DNA of 64,000 bases from Synanceia verrucosa (Eukaryota; Chordata; Actinopteri; Perciformes; Synanceiidae): positions 2,446,001 through 2,510,000 of the forward strand of contig CM056555.1 in NCBI GenBank assembly GCA_029721515.1, written 5' to 3'. Positions 46,701-58,141 of this stretch are shown here, one piece after another. The notes under the pieces are model-generated. The model did not search any database and was not told the origin of the DNA. It saw only the letters and a program-made list of their open reading frames with translations. Position numbers and translations under genes: made by a program. The first letter of the stretch is position 1. Each line of letters starts with the position of its first letter.

Positions 46701-49700
46701 TAAAGACAAAACACGGACCGGATAATGTTGTGGAAATGGCCTGTCAGTCAGCAGATAGCTGTGCCTCAAATCATCCCCTGGTTTATGGTGTGTTTGACTC
46801 TAAATAGGACCATAATTCACTAAGTGAACACCATGCTGTATTGAAGAAGACTTGAAACTAGAAACTGAGATCATAAACTCATGTTTACAATGTTTACCGA
46901 GGGAATAAATCATGGGGGAAAAATTAGTAATTTTCTATTAGACTGATACAGAACCAGAGGAGTCGCCCCCTGCTGGATGATAGACAGAAACTTTAAGTCA
47001 CCTCAGCATTGGCTTTAACTTGTTCAGGCAAAGAAAACAGTTGACATGTTAGCGGGCTGAAAAACAAAAAAATAAGCCAAAAGATGCTAAAATGCAATCC
47101 ACTGCCGCTTTAAAATACTATGGACACTCCTATTTGCCAGTTTATTTTCATTAATGTGGAAATAAATGAGAGACTAGAGGAAAAAAAACTTGTCACAACA
47201 CAACACAACATAAAACTCAGGTAGGACTGTAAAAATGTCCATTGCATCAGAATCTGGAATGTTACGCCGCTTGTTTCAAAACCAGCTGTTTTCAGCTTGA
47301 TGACGAAACAAATTCAGCTGCAGCTGCATTATTGGTTTGTGTTGGGTTTAACTAGTTAACTGGCTCACACTGCCAATATGTTATTATTGATTTCATGATC
47401 GAATAGACTGAAATACTTTGTCTGTGACATGTAAAAATAATTCAGACAGTAAAACATATCGTTAAATCAGGGTTTTACAAATTTGTGTACGCACCATATA
47501 GTTTCAGGTCATGTGATATTTGTGGCGGTATAGATGGATTTTTGGGCGACGTCACACAAAACCTGCACGCCCTGCAGGGCGGACAAAAGATATACAGACA
47601 GCAGCATTCCCCACGTGATAATCATACACTGTATAGGTTAAAATGAGAAGTTGTACTGTAGTAAATTGCACAAACAGAATGAAAATGGTTGGCGTATGTT
47701 CAACTGGTGACCACTGCTGAGGACGAACTTATTCAGGTATCCGGCACGATCAGAACTATTGAGGGTCGCAGTGTAACCTGTTGTAATGTTAGCCATCTTT
47801 CCTAAACTAGCAAGTAAGCCTCTTGTACTGTGTATTATGGCAGGTCGTTCATATTTTAGCTACTTTACTGTAAGCTTATGTTCATGTTAACAAGATGACA
47901 AAAGCTCAATAAAAACCTACCACACTGCAATTTTCCTGAATTTGTTGGACATGATGTCAGCCTCTTATAAAGGGTTTTCCATTCAGGTAGCTCTCTGGTT
48001 TTAAACTTTTCTGTACACACGTTTGATAATCCTGTCATAATCAGGTCAAGCTGCTGTAATGATGCAAAGCAAAGAAAGACTCAGAGACGTAGTGGATGAT
48101 TCTGACATCATAACATCCAGACATGACAAAGCATTCTGGATGTGTAAACAACAGTAACGGTAAAACTTTGGCTAGCCTACTTGTGGCTACATAATGTAAT
48201 GTTATTAAGAGAGCATATTAAACAATTAAGATCTAAACACAACATGATATGTTATCCGAAATGGTGTCAGCATGAGTCCAAAGCCACGCAAAAGGCTCAA
48301 ACAGCCAGCCGGCTAGAAAACCGGTTCTAATCAGAGCTCTAATAGGACTGTAATGTTAACCACTTAGCCGCTTAGCATCTCTAACCACCTGGCTGCCTGT
48401 GCATCAATGCTTGTAAACAGGAAACACATCTATATGTTATTAAACATGAACAACACTGCAAAAATACATACAGTCATGGAAAAAATTATTAGACCACCCT
48501 TGTTTTCTTCAATTTCTTGTTCATTCTAATATCTGGTACCACTAAACGTATAATACAATGAACACAACAAAAAATGCAGCTGGTCACATAATACTTTATG
48601 TCCTATTTGACATTCTTAAGCTTAATTGATTCCCAGGGTATATAAGAGGCCATTTCATGTCACAAGCAGCACTGCACATGCAAAGGCCTAGAGTGGTTTC
48701 CTGCTTACATTCAAGCCATAGCACAACTCAGAAGTTGTCAGCTCTCACATAATGCCTAAAACAAAAGAATTATGTGAAGCAACAAAGGCAGCCATCTTGG
48801 CACTGCTGGAAATTGGCATGAGTGAGAGACAGGTAGCGAAAAAACTGAAGATCTCCAAGACAGCCGTTCATTCCAACAAAAAAAAACAAGCTGAACATGG
48901 CACTACCAAATTGCTACCTGGCCGTGGCAGGAAACGTCTTTCTACCCCACGAGATGACCGTGCACTCATCCGTTCCTGTGTCAGGAATCGTCGTCAGACC
49001 TCCAGGGACCTTAAAAATGAGTGGGCACTGTCGAGAAATGTGACTTGCTCGGCAAGGACAGTTCGAAACCGACTTGTTGAAGCTGGTTTGAAGTCACACA
49101 GAGCACGCAAGAAGCCCTTCATCAATGAAAGGCAGAGGAAGGCCCGGTTACTCTTTGCTCGAGACCACAAGGATTGGACTGTTGATGATTGGGCTAAGGT
49201 TCTCTTCAGTGATGAATCCAATTTTGAATTGATGCACACTCCAGCCAACTTACTGGTTAGGAGGAAGCCTGGAGAAGCTTACAACCCAGACTGTCTTGCC
49301 CCTACAGTAAAACATGGGGTGGATCAGTCATGATCTGGGGTTGTTTCAGTCTGAGTGGAACAGGGCAAATGCAATTGTGTGAAGGCCGAATGAACCAGGT
49401 CAAGTACAGGACTACCCTTGAAAACAGTCTTCTTCCATCAGCTGGAAAACTCTTTCCTGCCTCGAATGACTGGATTTTCCAACAAGACAATGCCCCTTGC
49501 CACACGGCAAGGTCAGTTAAAGCCTGGATGGAGAACCACAACATTCGCACCATGCCTTGGCCTGCTCAATCACCAGATCTTAATCCAATTGAAAACCTGT
49601 GGAAAATCATCAAACTCAAAATGGAGAACCACAAGCCCAAAAACAAAGAAAATTTGTTTGAATTTGTCCAACAGGAATGGGCTGCTGTGACAGCAGAACA

Positions 49701-50077
49701 ATGTCAGAAGCTGGTGGAGAGCATGCCAAGACGCATGGCTGCAGTCATCAAAAACAATGGTTATGCAATCAAGTATTAACTCTTGTGTGTATCATGTGTT
49801 TAAAGCAAACAGAAAAGAAAACATGGAATGCTTAAAAGTAGTGTTTTTGGCGGTACAATGCCATAGCTATTGATGTAAGAATTTAAGTAATTTTGGTTAT
49901 TATCAAGAAAACCATGGAAAATGAATAATCCTTAGTTCTTAAATTAAACTCTCATGAGCTATTTTTGTTGTTATCATTATAATTGTCCAAACAAATGTAC
50001 CTTTAGTTGAGCCAGGCATTAAAACTAACAAGAAATTGAAGAAAACAAGGGTGGTCTAATAATTTTTTCCATGACTG

Positions 50078-50118
<41 letters not shown>

Positions 50119-53100
50119 TCATTTTTGTTTCTTTATTTATGGGTACCTTTAAGCCTGCAATATGACAATAAAGACTCTTGAATCTTGAATTTACTTCATC
50201 ACTGTGTGATGTTAATTACAGTTTCTTAACACCTTTATTACTATTTTTACTATTTTTGTCTCACTATGCACACTTTTGCTTTACTACGTTATTAAATATT
50301 TCCACACTTTATTTGCCCTTAAGTAGTTTTAAAGTTTGAAAAATCCTCTTAAATCACATTATCATATGGTGCATCAGCCTGTTTCAGCTTTATGATGTTT
50401 ACAGTAAGTGGAATATTCAAACAGCTTTTTGCACCAAATTTCAGCTCAATTTATTCTTTAGAAACTTTGGATTCTCTGGAAGTGCAGTTCTTTAGATTTG
50501 AACAGTGTGACTTTGTACTTAGGTTTGGATAAGATAAGATAAGGTAAGATAAGATAAGATAAGACAAGATAAGATAGTCTTGGATTAAAAGTACCGTACA
50601 TATGAATGTTTAGAAATGTCATTTAAATTCTGTCTGTTTGAACTTTCTGACCTTTTTTTTCTTTTACTGCAGCGCTGGAAAATAACAGCACATGAGCTGC
50701 GTTTTACCTTTCTAGATTTGGTTTCATGCATTTAAATTAAGTAAATAATAAAAAACAAAGTCATTCTGGAAAATTGGGATAGTATTAGCAGCATTTTTTT
50801 TTTACCATTTGCACAGAAAAGCAACGCTCCCTTTGTGATACTCGACAAGATCCAACCTGCGCGTCACTTTCCTCAGGCTGCTAATTTGGCTACTGGCTAA
50901 TCTATTTGATCACCAAGCCGTCAGTCTCTGTGTTCGCTGCGACAACTTTATTGTTTGGACAGTCTGAAAAGTCGAGCTGATGCCGTCCGACAGGAAAATC
51001 CAGCCTCTCGAACAGCCTGCTGCAGTCGTCTGGGTTGATAATGACAGGTGGAAATGAAGGCTGCAGTTATTTAAGCAGCGTTTGCATGAGGGTGTGTGGA
51101 GCAAATGTCAGACTTAATCCACTAAATGCTCCTGCCAACAGAAGAAAGGTCATACCACAGGCAGAGCTTCCTCTGACAGGAAGCATCGCTGGAATACTAA
51201 TATTCAAAAGCACCACCTAAATGTCAGAAAATGTCCACATCAGACCATATTTACAGTCCATGTTTTTCATTGTATACATTATATTTTTTAGATACATTAA
51301 GCGTATCTATATTTATCTTTTATATACTTTACACTCTGATTTCTTGCCTTAGATAGCAGAGGAAGTGATTCATTGTGCAGGGAAACATGTTTCCTTAATG
51401 TTCACATGACATCTTAAAGGTTCCCTGTGGAGTTTTTCTCACAAAAACACACTGAGTGCATCTTTAAGACCTAACTAACCCATTCTTCTTCCTCATGAAA
51501 CATGTAATATTCTACATTTCATGTTGTTTCCTGGTCTTTTACAACTGACTCTAGATCAGTAGAACACAACAAACAACACACTCAAAAAACAATGATCAAA
51601 AGCCAAATAAAACCACTTTAGTTAAGTTAAGAGTTTTTTTCAGTTGCAGATCAAGAGTGGATTAGTGTATTTTAAGGCTTCTAACCAAGCGTTTAATTCT
51701 AAACTGGTTTTACGTCAGTTGGTTTGGAAAAGGATTGTTACGGCATTTCTGTTTTTCAGGCTCAAATTATCCTTTTTATGTCCTTGTCTTCCAAAAATTT
51801 GGATGTTTTCGTTCTGTAAATTTCAAATTTCAAATGTAATCTACAGTATTTACAGTAAGTTTGAACCCATTTCCATTAAAGGCAGACTTTAAGATGCTCT
51901 TTCAATGGATTTTTAATATATATTGTTATATATATATTGAAAATATTGTTTCACTAAAATAGATGAAGACTTGAAGGGAGGTGTGAGGCTTCACTTTTCT
52001 CATAAATTTTAATTTTCTTTCTCGACAGTAACGGACAACATGGCGGCTAAATCAAACTCAAGCGGTTTTATTTTGTTGCCAAAGAACAAACAAGAAAAAC
52101 AGTCCTAATGTCTAAAAATGGCAACTTTTCACTGTTTATTTATTAATGTGCTATACTTTTATTGGTGTTGTTTACATACATATTACATGTTTGTTTTTTT
52201 TATTTTGACATTTCTACATTGTTTACTGATTAATATTAGTTATTAGTCCTGAATATATTTTAAAGGTGCACTCTTTACTTATTTTTCTTTGTTTACTACT
52301 TTTTGTGACATCATTTTCAACTTAAATTTCCCTCTTTGTGGGCTGAATGAAGGATCTTATCTTATCTTATCTTATCTTACTTCTCACCTTGAGGTCTTGG
52401 ATGTTGACGCCCACCCTGTGAGACATGGTGAGGAAGCTCTTGAACTGGGAGTCGTCCAGCAGGATGTAGACGGCGACGCCTCTCAAAGTCGCTGTGATGA
52501 CCTCTTTGAAAATGTCGACGTCCGTGAAGACGTCCATCGCTATGGCAACAACCTGGAGACACAACAGACATTTAGAAAGACGAGAGGAGTCATGAAGACA
52601 TTTCAATGAGACGTTACAGCAAGAAAAATCTGAAAATATTCAATAAATCTGGATGCTAGGAGGAGGAACTCAAACATATACTGTTAATACATCATTTACA
52701 AGTCATTGCCATATTTTAAATATTTTATTTAATTCTATTTCATTTGGCTATTTTCTTTGAGTACATACAGTAAATATGTATTATTTCATCATTGTTACTT
52801 ACTTAAGAACCCTCTAAAAGGGATCTTAAGACTTAAAATGTTCCCTTTAGTGATGACGATAACAACAATAATAATAATAATACATTTCTATAGACATCTC
52901 AAGACAATAAAACAGAATAACAGGCGTGCTGCCCATGTGATAGCTCTTCCTTTGTGGCCTGAAATAAATGTTTAAGAGGTGAATTATTAATCAGACACAT
53001 GCAGCATGTTGAGGTGGAGAGGAGAGGCTGTTTAAGGCATAACTGAATATTGATTTGTAGAGTGTCTTACTAACGATAAATCCCTATTTCTCACACTGTT

Positions 53101-56100
53101 AATGTGTAAACATGGTGGATATATATATATATATATATATCTGCTCCCTGCTGTAATTTCTGAGTCACTTCCTCTCAGCTGAACATGAAGAAGATCAAGC
53201 TGAGACACGTCGGCTGATTAACGCCACGTGACTTCATGTTAACCTTTTCCATGATCAACTCCTCTCTCTGTCAGCAAATGAAGCTTTTTATTTCTGTGAA
53301 GCTTTGCACAGACTCTGTGTAATTATTTAATCTGTTGAAATGAATACGGGACACATCATTTATTCTATTAAACTGATTAATAATTCTAATAATGAAGTAA
53401 TAATCCGCCTCAGGTGCAAGTCGGAATTCATTCAGCTGGTTTCAGCTGTGATTTTATTATCTGCTGGAGACAATTTAAATTAATTGATGAATATTTAGTT
53501 CATTATTTTGCCAAAAATCTGCTCTCCAGTAAAGTCAGTACGGCAGTGTAAAAAATAAAATTTCTGCTACTAAAAGTACAAAATATTACAATACAAATAA
53601 ACTAATATAGAACAATATTATATATCAAATTTAACATTAATTTTGAAGAATGAAGAAGAATATTACATTATTGCATTTTTGCAATTTAATATTAATAGCA
53701 TACTGACGGATTGTCCATCCTGTGGATCAAAAAACTCTTAATTTATGTGTTGATTTTATTTTTGCTTTATTTATCTGAATCTGGAAAGTAATTAAATAGA
53801 TGTAGTAGAGTACAAATATAAAGTTGCAGAAAAAAAGACTGGAAAATGAAATTAAAGTGGCTGAATTATCAAAGATGTTCATTAAAATAAATAAAACTTG
53901 GAAAATAACTAAGTACATTTACTCAAGTCCCTTAGAGTCTTAAAAAGTATTATGAACATATATTTAAAGTACCAAAAATAAACAAAAATAAGAAACCATT
54001 TAATAAAAACAACATTAACAGATAATAATTATGGAACAATTAATGTTTTTATCATTTTAATGTTGTGGAGCTCATTGATCAATAAAGTCTTATCTAAACA
54101 TATAATAAATAATAACACATCGTCTGTATTTCTTGATCATAGTTTATGTTATCCTCTGAGATGTGGAGTAGAAGCGTGAACTAGATGAAAGTACAAGTAC
54201 TTAAATAATGTAATGGAGTTTTCTAGATTAATTAGTGCATCATTAAATGAAAATAGATTAGATGAAAATAGATTGAAAATAGATTGATGGTGTCCTCTTT
54301 GTCTTTTCCAGATTATTTAAATTGTCTTTAAAAGCTGCAGTAAAATCTTTTAAAATGTTGCTCTAAATGGGCCTCTCTGTGTTTCCTTTGTCCTGTTTGG
54401 ACAACAGGAAGTACACTTGGATTGATGCTGTTGCCATGGTAACCGACTGGAATGGAATGGGGGAAAAAAAGCTTTGTAGTGCAGCTGCACACACCTGGAG
54501 CTGTTTCTGTGCCCTTGTTATATTTTACCTGCTGCTGTCAGTTTGGGAGGTCATTATGGTTTTAGCACAGCGAGCGGCTGAAGAGCTGACCAATAGGAGA
54601 GCAGGAAGCTGCGTTGTCACGTAACCAGCACTGAGTCACCCTGTTTCTAAAGCGCTAACTGCTAACTGCTAACGTGAAGACCTACTCTGAACAGAGACCC
54701 GCTAACTGCTAACTGCTAACATGAAGATGTACTGTAAAAACTGACACCAGGCCTGGTGGAGTGGATTATTATGGTCTGACATGTTTCTATGAGCAGAAAA
54801 GTCATTCACTTCTTAAAACCAGTTTAATGATCAGTCCTCATTAAATCAGATCAGCTCCATCACCAGCAGCAGCCTGAGGATTAAACTACAACAGAATCAG
54901 ATAAATTCCATTTTATATAAGTTTATACTTTACATATACCACCTGACACCAAGTTTAATCAGTGTCTTTTTCCATGTCTACTGACTCGTCTGTGGTAAAC
55001 AGGCTTTAAAATGGTGCATTTGTGTGATTCTTTGTGGAGAAACTCAGTCGGTTTTTACTGTACAGCTCAAAGTTTATCATTTGAGTGACAAAACATTAAA
55101 CATGCTGCATCATTAGTACTTTTGATACATTTCTAGTAACATTTCTACCCTTAATTTAAGGCTTTTGCTTGGAAAGGTGTATTTTTAGCCTCTTTTAAGC
55201 AAACAGTCCCTACAGCTGTGGTGTGTTTAGTGTGTTCTTACATAGAAAGACCTTTCATTGTGTGTGCTCATGCTGCAGGTTAAAGTCATTTTGTCCTCAG
55301 TGCTAAATATGTTTGAACCAAAGACAGGAAGAAGAATCTGTTCACGTTTATATCACCATGACAGCGAGGATGACTCCGACTTCACATCATTTCTAATCAT
55401 AAATCAGGTTTAAGTATGTAAACCGTCTCGTTGTACATTATCCCTCACAGCTCTCTAACTTTTACTTTTGTCCCTGTCTTATTCTGTTTTATTTAATGAT
55501 AAGGTAAAGGTCACTGATGGAGAGTGAGGATCCCACAGTTTGCTGTCTAACAGATTATTCTGGTCATTCATTTTTATATAATATCAGTGTTTGTTGTGTT
55601 GTTTTATGCCTTGATGATCTTAATGTCTTTAACACTTGATGTTTTCTTTTATTTCTTATAGCTAACTGTTGGTATGGACACAATTCTATGAAGGACGACA
55701 AGTCACCATTCTTAGATTCATGCTATACTACTACTACTACTGTACTATTTGTATTATTTGCATATTCAAAATAAACACTACTACTAAATTAGTGATTCCT
55801 TAAAGATCCCATATTGTAAAAAGTGAGATTTTCATGTTTTTTGGTCACTAATCTACAATATTTAAAACATTTCTCGGCTATAAACGCTCTAAATGTGTCC
55901 CAGCTTTTTCCCTGTTAGCCGACAGGAAGTAAACATGGACCCAAGCTGTTGCCGAGCGACGGCCTTCCATTGAATAGAGGCATATGCAGACAGGCAGTAT
56001 GAGGAAAACAAAGTGTTGTTTTTTTTAACATTAGGTAATAAAGGGCCTTCTCCAGCAGCATGTCCTCACCTGCCTCGCCTCCTGTATCTGTTTGCGGACC

Positions 56101-56513
56101 ACCTCTTTGATGGTCGGTGTGTTCTGTCTGGGCGGGTGGAACAGCAGGCTGATGCTGGTGTCGCCGTCGTCCAGCAGGGCCTCCGGCCAGCCCAGGTCCA
56201 GGTCTGGCACCTCCTCGTCCGACTCGGTTGGGAAGTAGGTGGAGACGCCGGCGTCGTCCGCGACCTGCTTCTCCTCGGAGGAGTCGTCGTCCTCCACCAC
56301 CGGTAACTCTGCATTTTCCAAGATGAACAGGATCTCCTCCTCTGACAGGAAGGGGCTGATCTGCTCGGCTCGGAGGAACTCCTCGTAGGCATCTTTGCCT
56401 CCACACAGCAGGGCGTATATGGCCAGGCGGTAGGTCTCTTTGTAATGTGGCTGGATGTAAACTGGGTTGACGTCGTCCTTCAGTGAAGACAGGCAGGACA
56501 GATTGGACTCCAT
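43763..56513 (-). CDS. fam83b: FAM83B, CK1-binding scaffold with pseudo-PLD (DUF1669) domain, complete
   Basis: Coding exons: 56070-56513, 52388-52552, 46220-46344 and 43763-45845; 2817 bases, 938 aa (human about 1011). The ATG at 56513 begins MESNLSCLSSLKDDVNPVYI; an in-frame acceptor just upstream indicates a 5' UTR intron. The DUF1669 domain spans exons 1-3 and the start of exon 4: PHYKETYRLAIYALL, DLGWPEALLDDGDTSISLLF, MDVFTDVDIFKEVI, FRGDLEQRFLLVDCRTVLYG and LVASYDEEFRRLYARS. The last exon adds about 670 Ser/Lys/Arg-rich residues and ends KLGKFMQRVGNLIGKNK, a conserved FAM83B end. FAM83 proteins recruit casein kinase 1 isoforms through DUF1669; FAM83B also feeds MAPK/EGFR signalling in epithelia. 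The FxxxF pair reads YDEEF here. A Tc1 element lies in the 6-kb second intron. Confidence 0.95.
48469..50079 (+). mobile_element. Tc1-like DNA transposon, full length, transposase with one frameshift
   Basis: The element (48471-50077) has perfect 51-bp terminal inverted repeats, 48471-48521 and 50027-50077, beginning CAGTCATGGAAAAAATTATT, with weaker symmetry continuing for about 30 bp. It is flanked by TA on both sides, the Tc1/mariner target. The transposase starts at 48752 (MPKTKELCEATKAAILALLE) with HTH DNA-binding domains and a GRKR-type linker, then a DD34E core: DESNFE, FQQDNAPCHTA and SPDLNPIENLW. The frame breaks near 49315, where a G-run before GTGGATCAG is one base short, and resumes from about 49330 to the stop at 49779. 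All catalytic residues remain, so this looks like a recent copy disabled by a single indel. It lies in a fam83b intron, opposite to that gene. Confidence 0.96.
48752..49779 (+). pseudogene. Tc1-like transposase, one-base frameshift
   Basis: The two open segments (48752-49333 and 49330-49779) together cover the whole length of a Tc1 transposase, about 340 residues. The spacing between the second D and the E is 34 residues. Apart from the frameshift I see no stop codon or missing motif. It may be expressed as a truncated DNA-binding fragment, but that is only inference. Confidence 0.93.
50080..50578. repeat. (TA)n and (AAGAT)n microsatellites with a LINE-type tail
   Basis: (TA)n at about 50080-50115 directly abuts the right end of the Tc1 element. 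A LINE-type end (ATATGACAATAAAGACTCTT then GAATCTTGAA) lies at 50158-50190. (AAGAT)n covers about 50528-50578. The other intron sequence to 52387 shows only a second such tail at 52320-52380. Confidence 0.8.
52318..52380 (+). repeat. LINE/SINE 3' end with (ATCTT)n tail
   Basis: CCCTCTTTGTGGGCTGAATG followed by AAGG and four ATCTT units is the usual end of a teleost LINE/SINE family. It stops 7 bp before the fam83b exon 2 donor (GTGAGAAG on the minus strand, reading 52387 downward). Confidence 0.6.
52553..56069. other. fam83b first coding intron, no further features seen
   Basis: AT-rich intron with an (AT)n run at about 53118-53140 and a short duplicated CTAACTGCTAACTGCTAAC block at 54655-54720. 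The ORFs in this stretch show no recognisable domain. Confidence 0.5.
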
Positions 56514-56742
56514 GGATGCCAGGTCCACTCTGATAAGCACCTTTACCTTGAGTGTGACAGTATGTGGCTGTTAACCATGCTGTTAAGGCTGAACTGGAGC
56601 AGAGCAGTTTACATATGTAAAGGGACGGTGTTAAAACCTGTCCGTCAAGTGTGATTCACCACAAGTAGGTAAATAGGACGAGGCATGAGGCGACAGTAAA
56701 GTTATCCTTCAACATTTTGACCAGAAAGATAAACAGACTTAC

Positions 56743-56840
56743 TTCATGACCGCTGGTGGAAGTCCTGTGTCGAGTCCTGAACCTTTAAGAAGGAACTTCA
56801 AGAAGCACAAAGTCTCTGCAGCGGCATTAAGGTGTGGGTT
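56743..56840 (-). other. fam83b: Probable 5' untranslated exon of fam83b
   Basis: On the minus strand, CAGCGGTCATGAA is followed by GTAAGTCTG, a consensus donor at 56742. It pairs with the acceptor GCTTATCAG just before the start-codon exon. The 5' limit is a guess. The sequence from 56850 to 58141, between fam83b and the myomesin gene, shows no supported feature. Confidence 0.45.
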
Positions 56841-58141
56841 TGAACTGTCAGTACAAATGAATATCTTGTTGTACCTGCCCTGTTGGCTCCACTGACAGAT
56901 CACAGTCTGCACACAAGCCCTGCCCCCTCATCTCACCTGGGTTTCAGGTGAAGAAGCAGGTTTGTTTCCCTGCATGCAGCTGTCAGGCAGAGCTTTTGAA
57001 CCTGGATACAACACAACATGCACACATGTGCTGCAGACGTACAACACGCCTCAAACGCTGCTAATCTCCTGCATCAAAAGCGTCATTTATTTTGTACCTG
57101 GAGGACAAAACGCTACGAAACGGTTCAACCAGACCGACGAGCAGCTTCTCCTCTCAGCACCAGAGCTCATTATAATCCCAGTTTAAACCTCTTCAGTCTG
57201 ACGAGTGCAGAGAAAAACACATTAATAACAATCGAAGACGCTTTTCTTGGCCGGAAAACAAATTCAACGTCCAGCTGTTTTCTCTCCTGTCATGCATGAA
57301 ACATCATTACAGAAGGAAAGAAGGAAAACAACCAGGTGATTTTAAACTTTTGAGTCAATGAGGAGATCAATCACATCAGGAGGAGGTTGATAAGTTTATT
57401 GCCATCACAAAGCGTTGGGGGGAAACACAACACGTCCCAGACAGGACAGGAAGTTATTCATTAACCAGAGGAAAATGTAACCACCCAGAACAAAAACAAA
57501 AAAATAATCTGGTATTTGGTGTCCCTGACAACACTGACGCTGATCCTGCCTGCTCAGTTTAAAGGCTAATTCCTCTTTATGACAACTTTGTTTGAGGGAA
57601 CACGGTGACGACGAAGAAACATGAAAATATCTGTAATAATCCTCGGTAAATTGGAAGCAGATAGACGACAGCTGATAATTCCAAATTTGAGTCCAACCCG
57701 TCTGACCGCTCGTGTTTCTTGACCACTTTATAGCGACGTCACTCTTAGAGATTAAAATACTTAGTTGTGACAGAAGTTGTCATAAAAAATGTGAATTATC
57801 CTTTGACCTCAACCCAATATACCCTGTTTTTTGGTAATTTTTGCATTGTTTTCCCACCTGTGTGGAAAACTTGAATGACATGAAACTGAAAAGTAACTCT
57901 ACTGTGTGTCGGCAGCTGCTGTAAAAGTCTCTGTTTTCTATCTATAGAAATCCTGCACCTAGTTAAATTATAGCGAACGCTTGAACGCATCAAGACCTTT
58001 TAAAAGCTGCTCTTTATTTTTCGTCCAGGAGTTTGACTTTAAACAGAGACTAGGTCTACATAAACTTTAACACCTCGTGGTTTCACACTCATGCTATGAA
58101 TCAGCGAAAGGCTTCCCCCGTTAGACGACGCCACCGCTGCT

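Noticed and set aside
54367..54624. 85-codon ORF with a hydrophobic segment in a fam83b intron
   Set aside because: The hydrophobic run is the only feature; there is no start context, homology I recognise or splice link.
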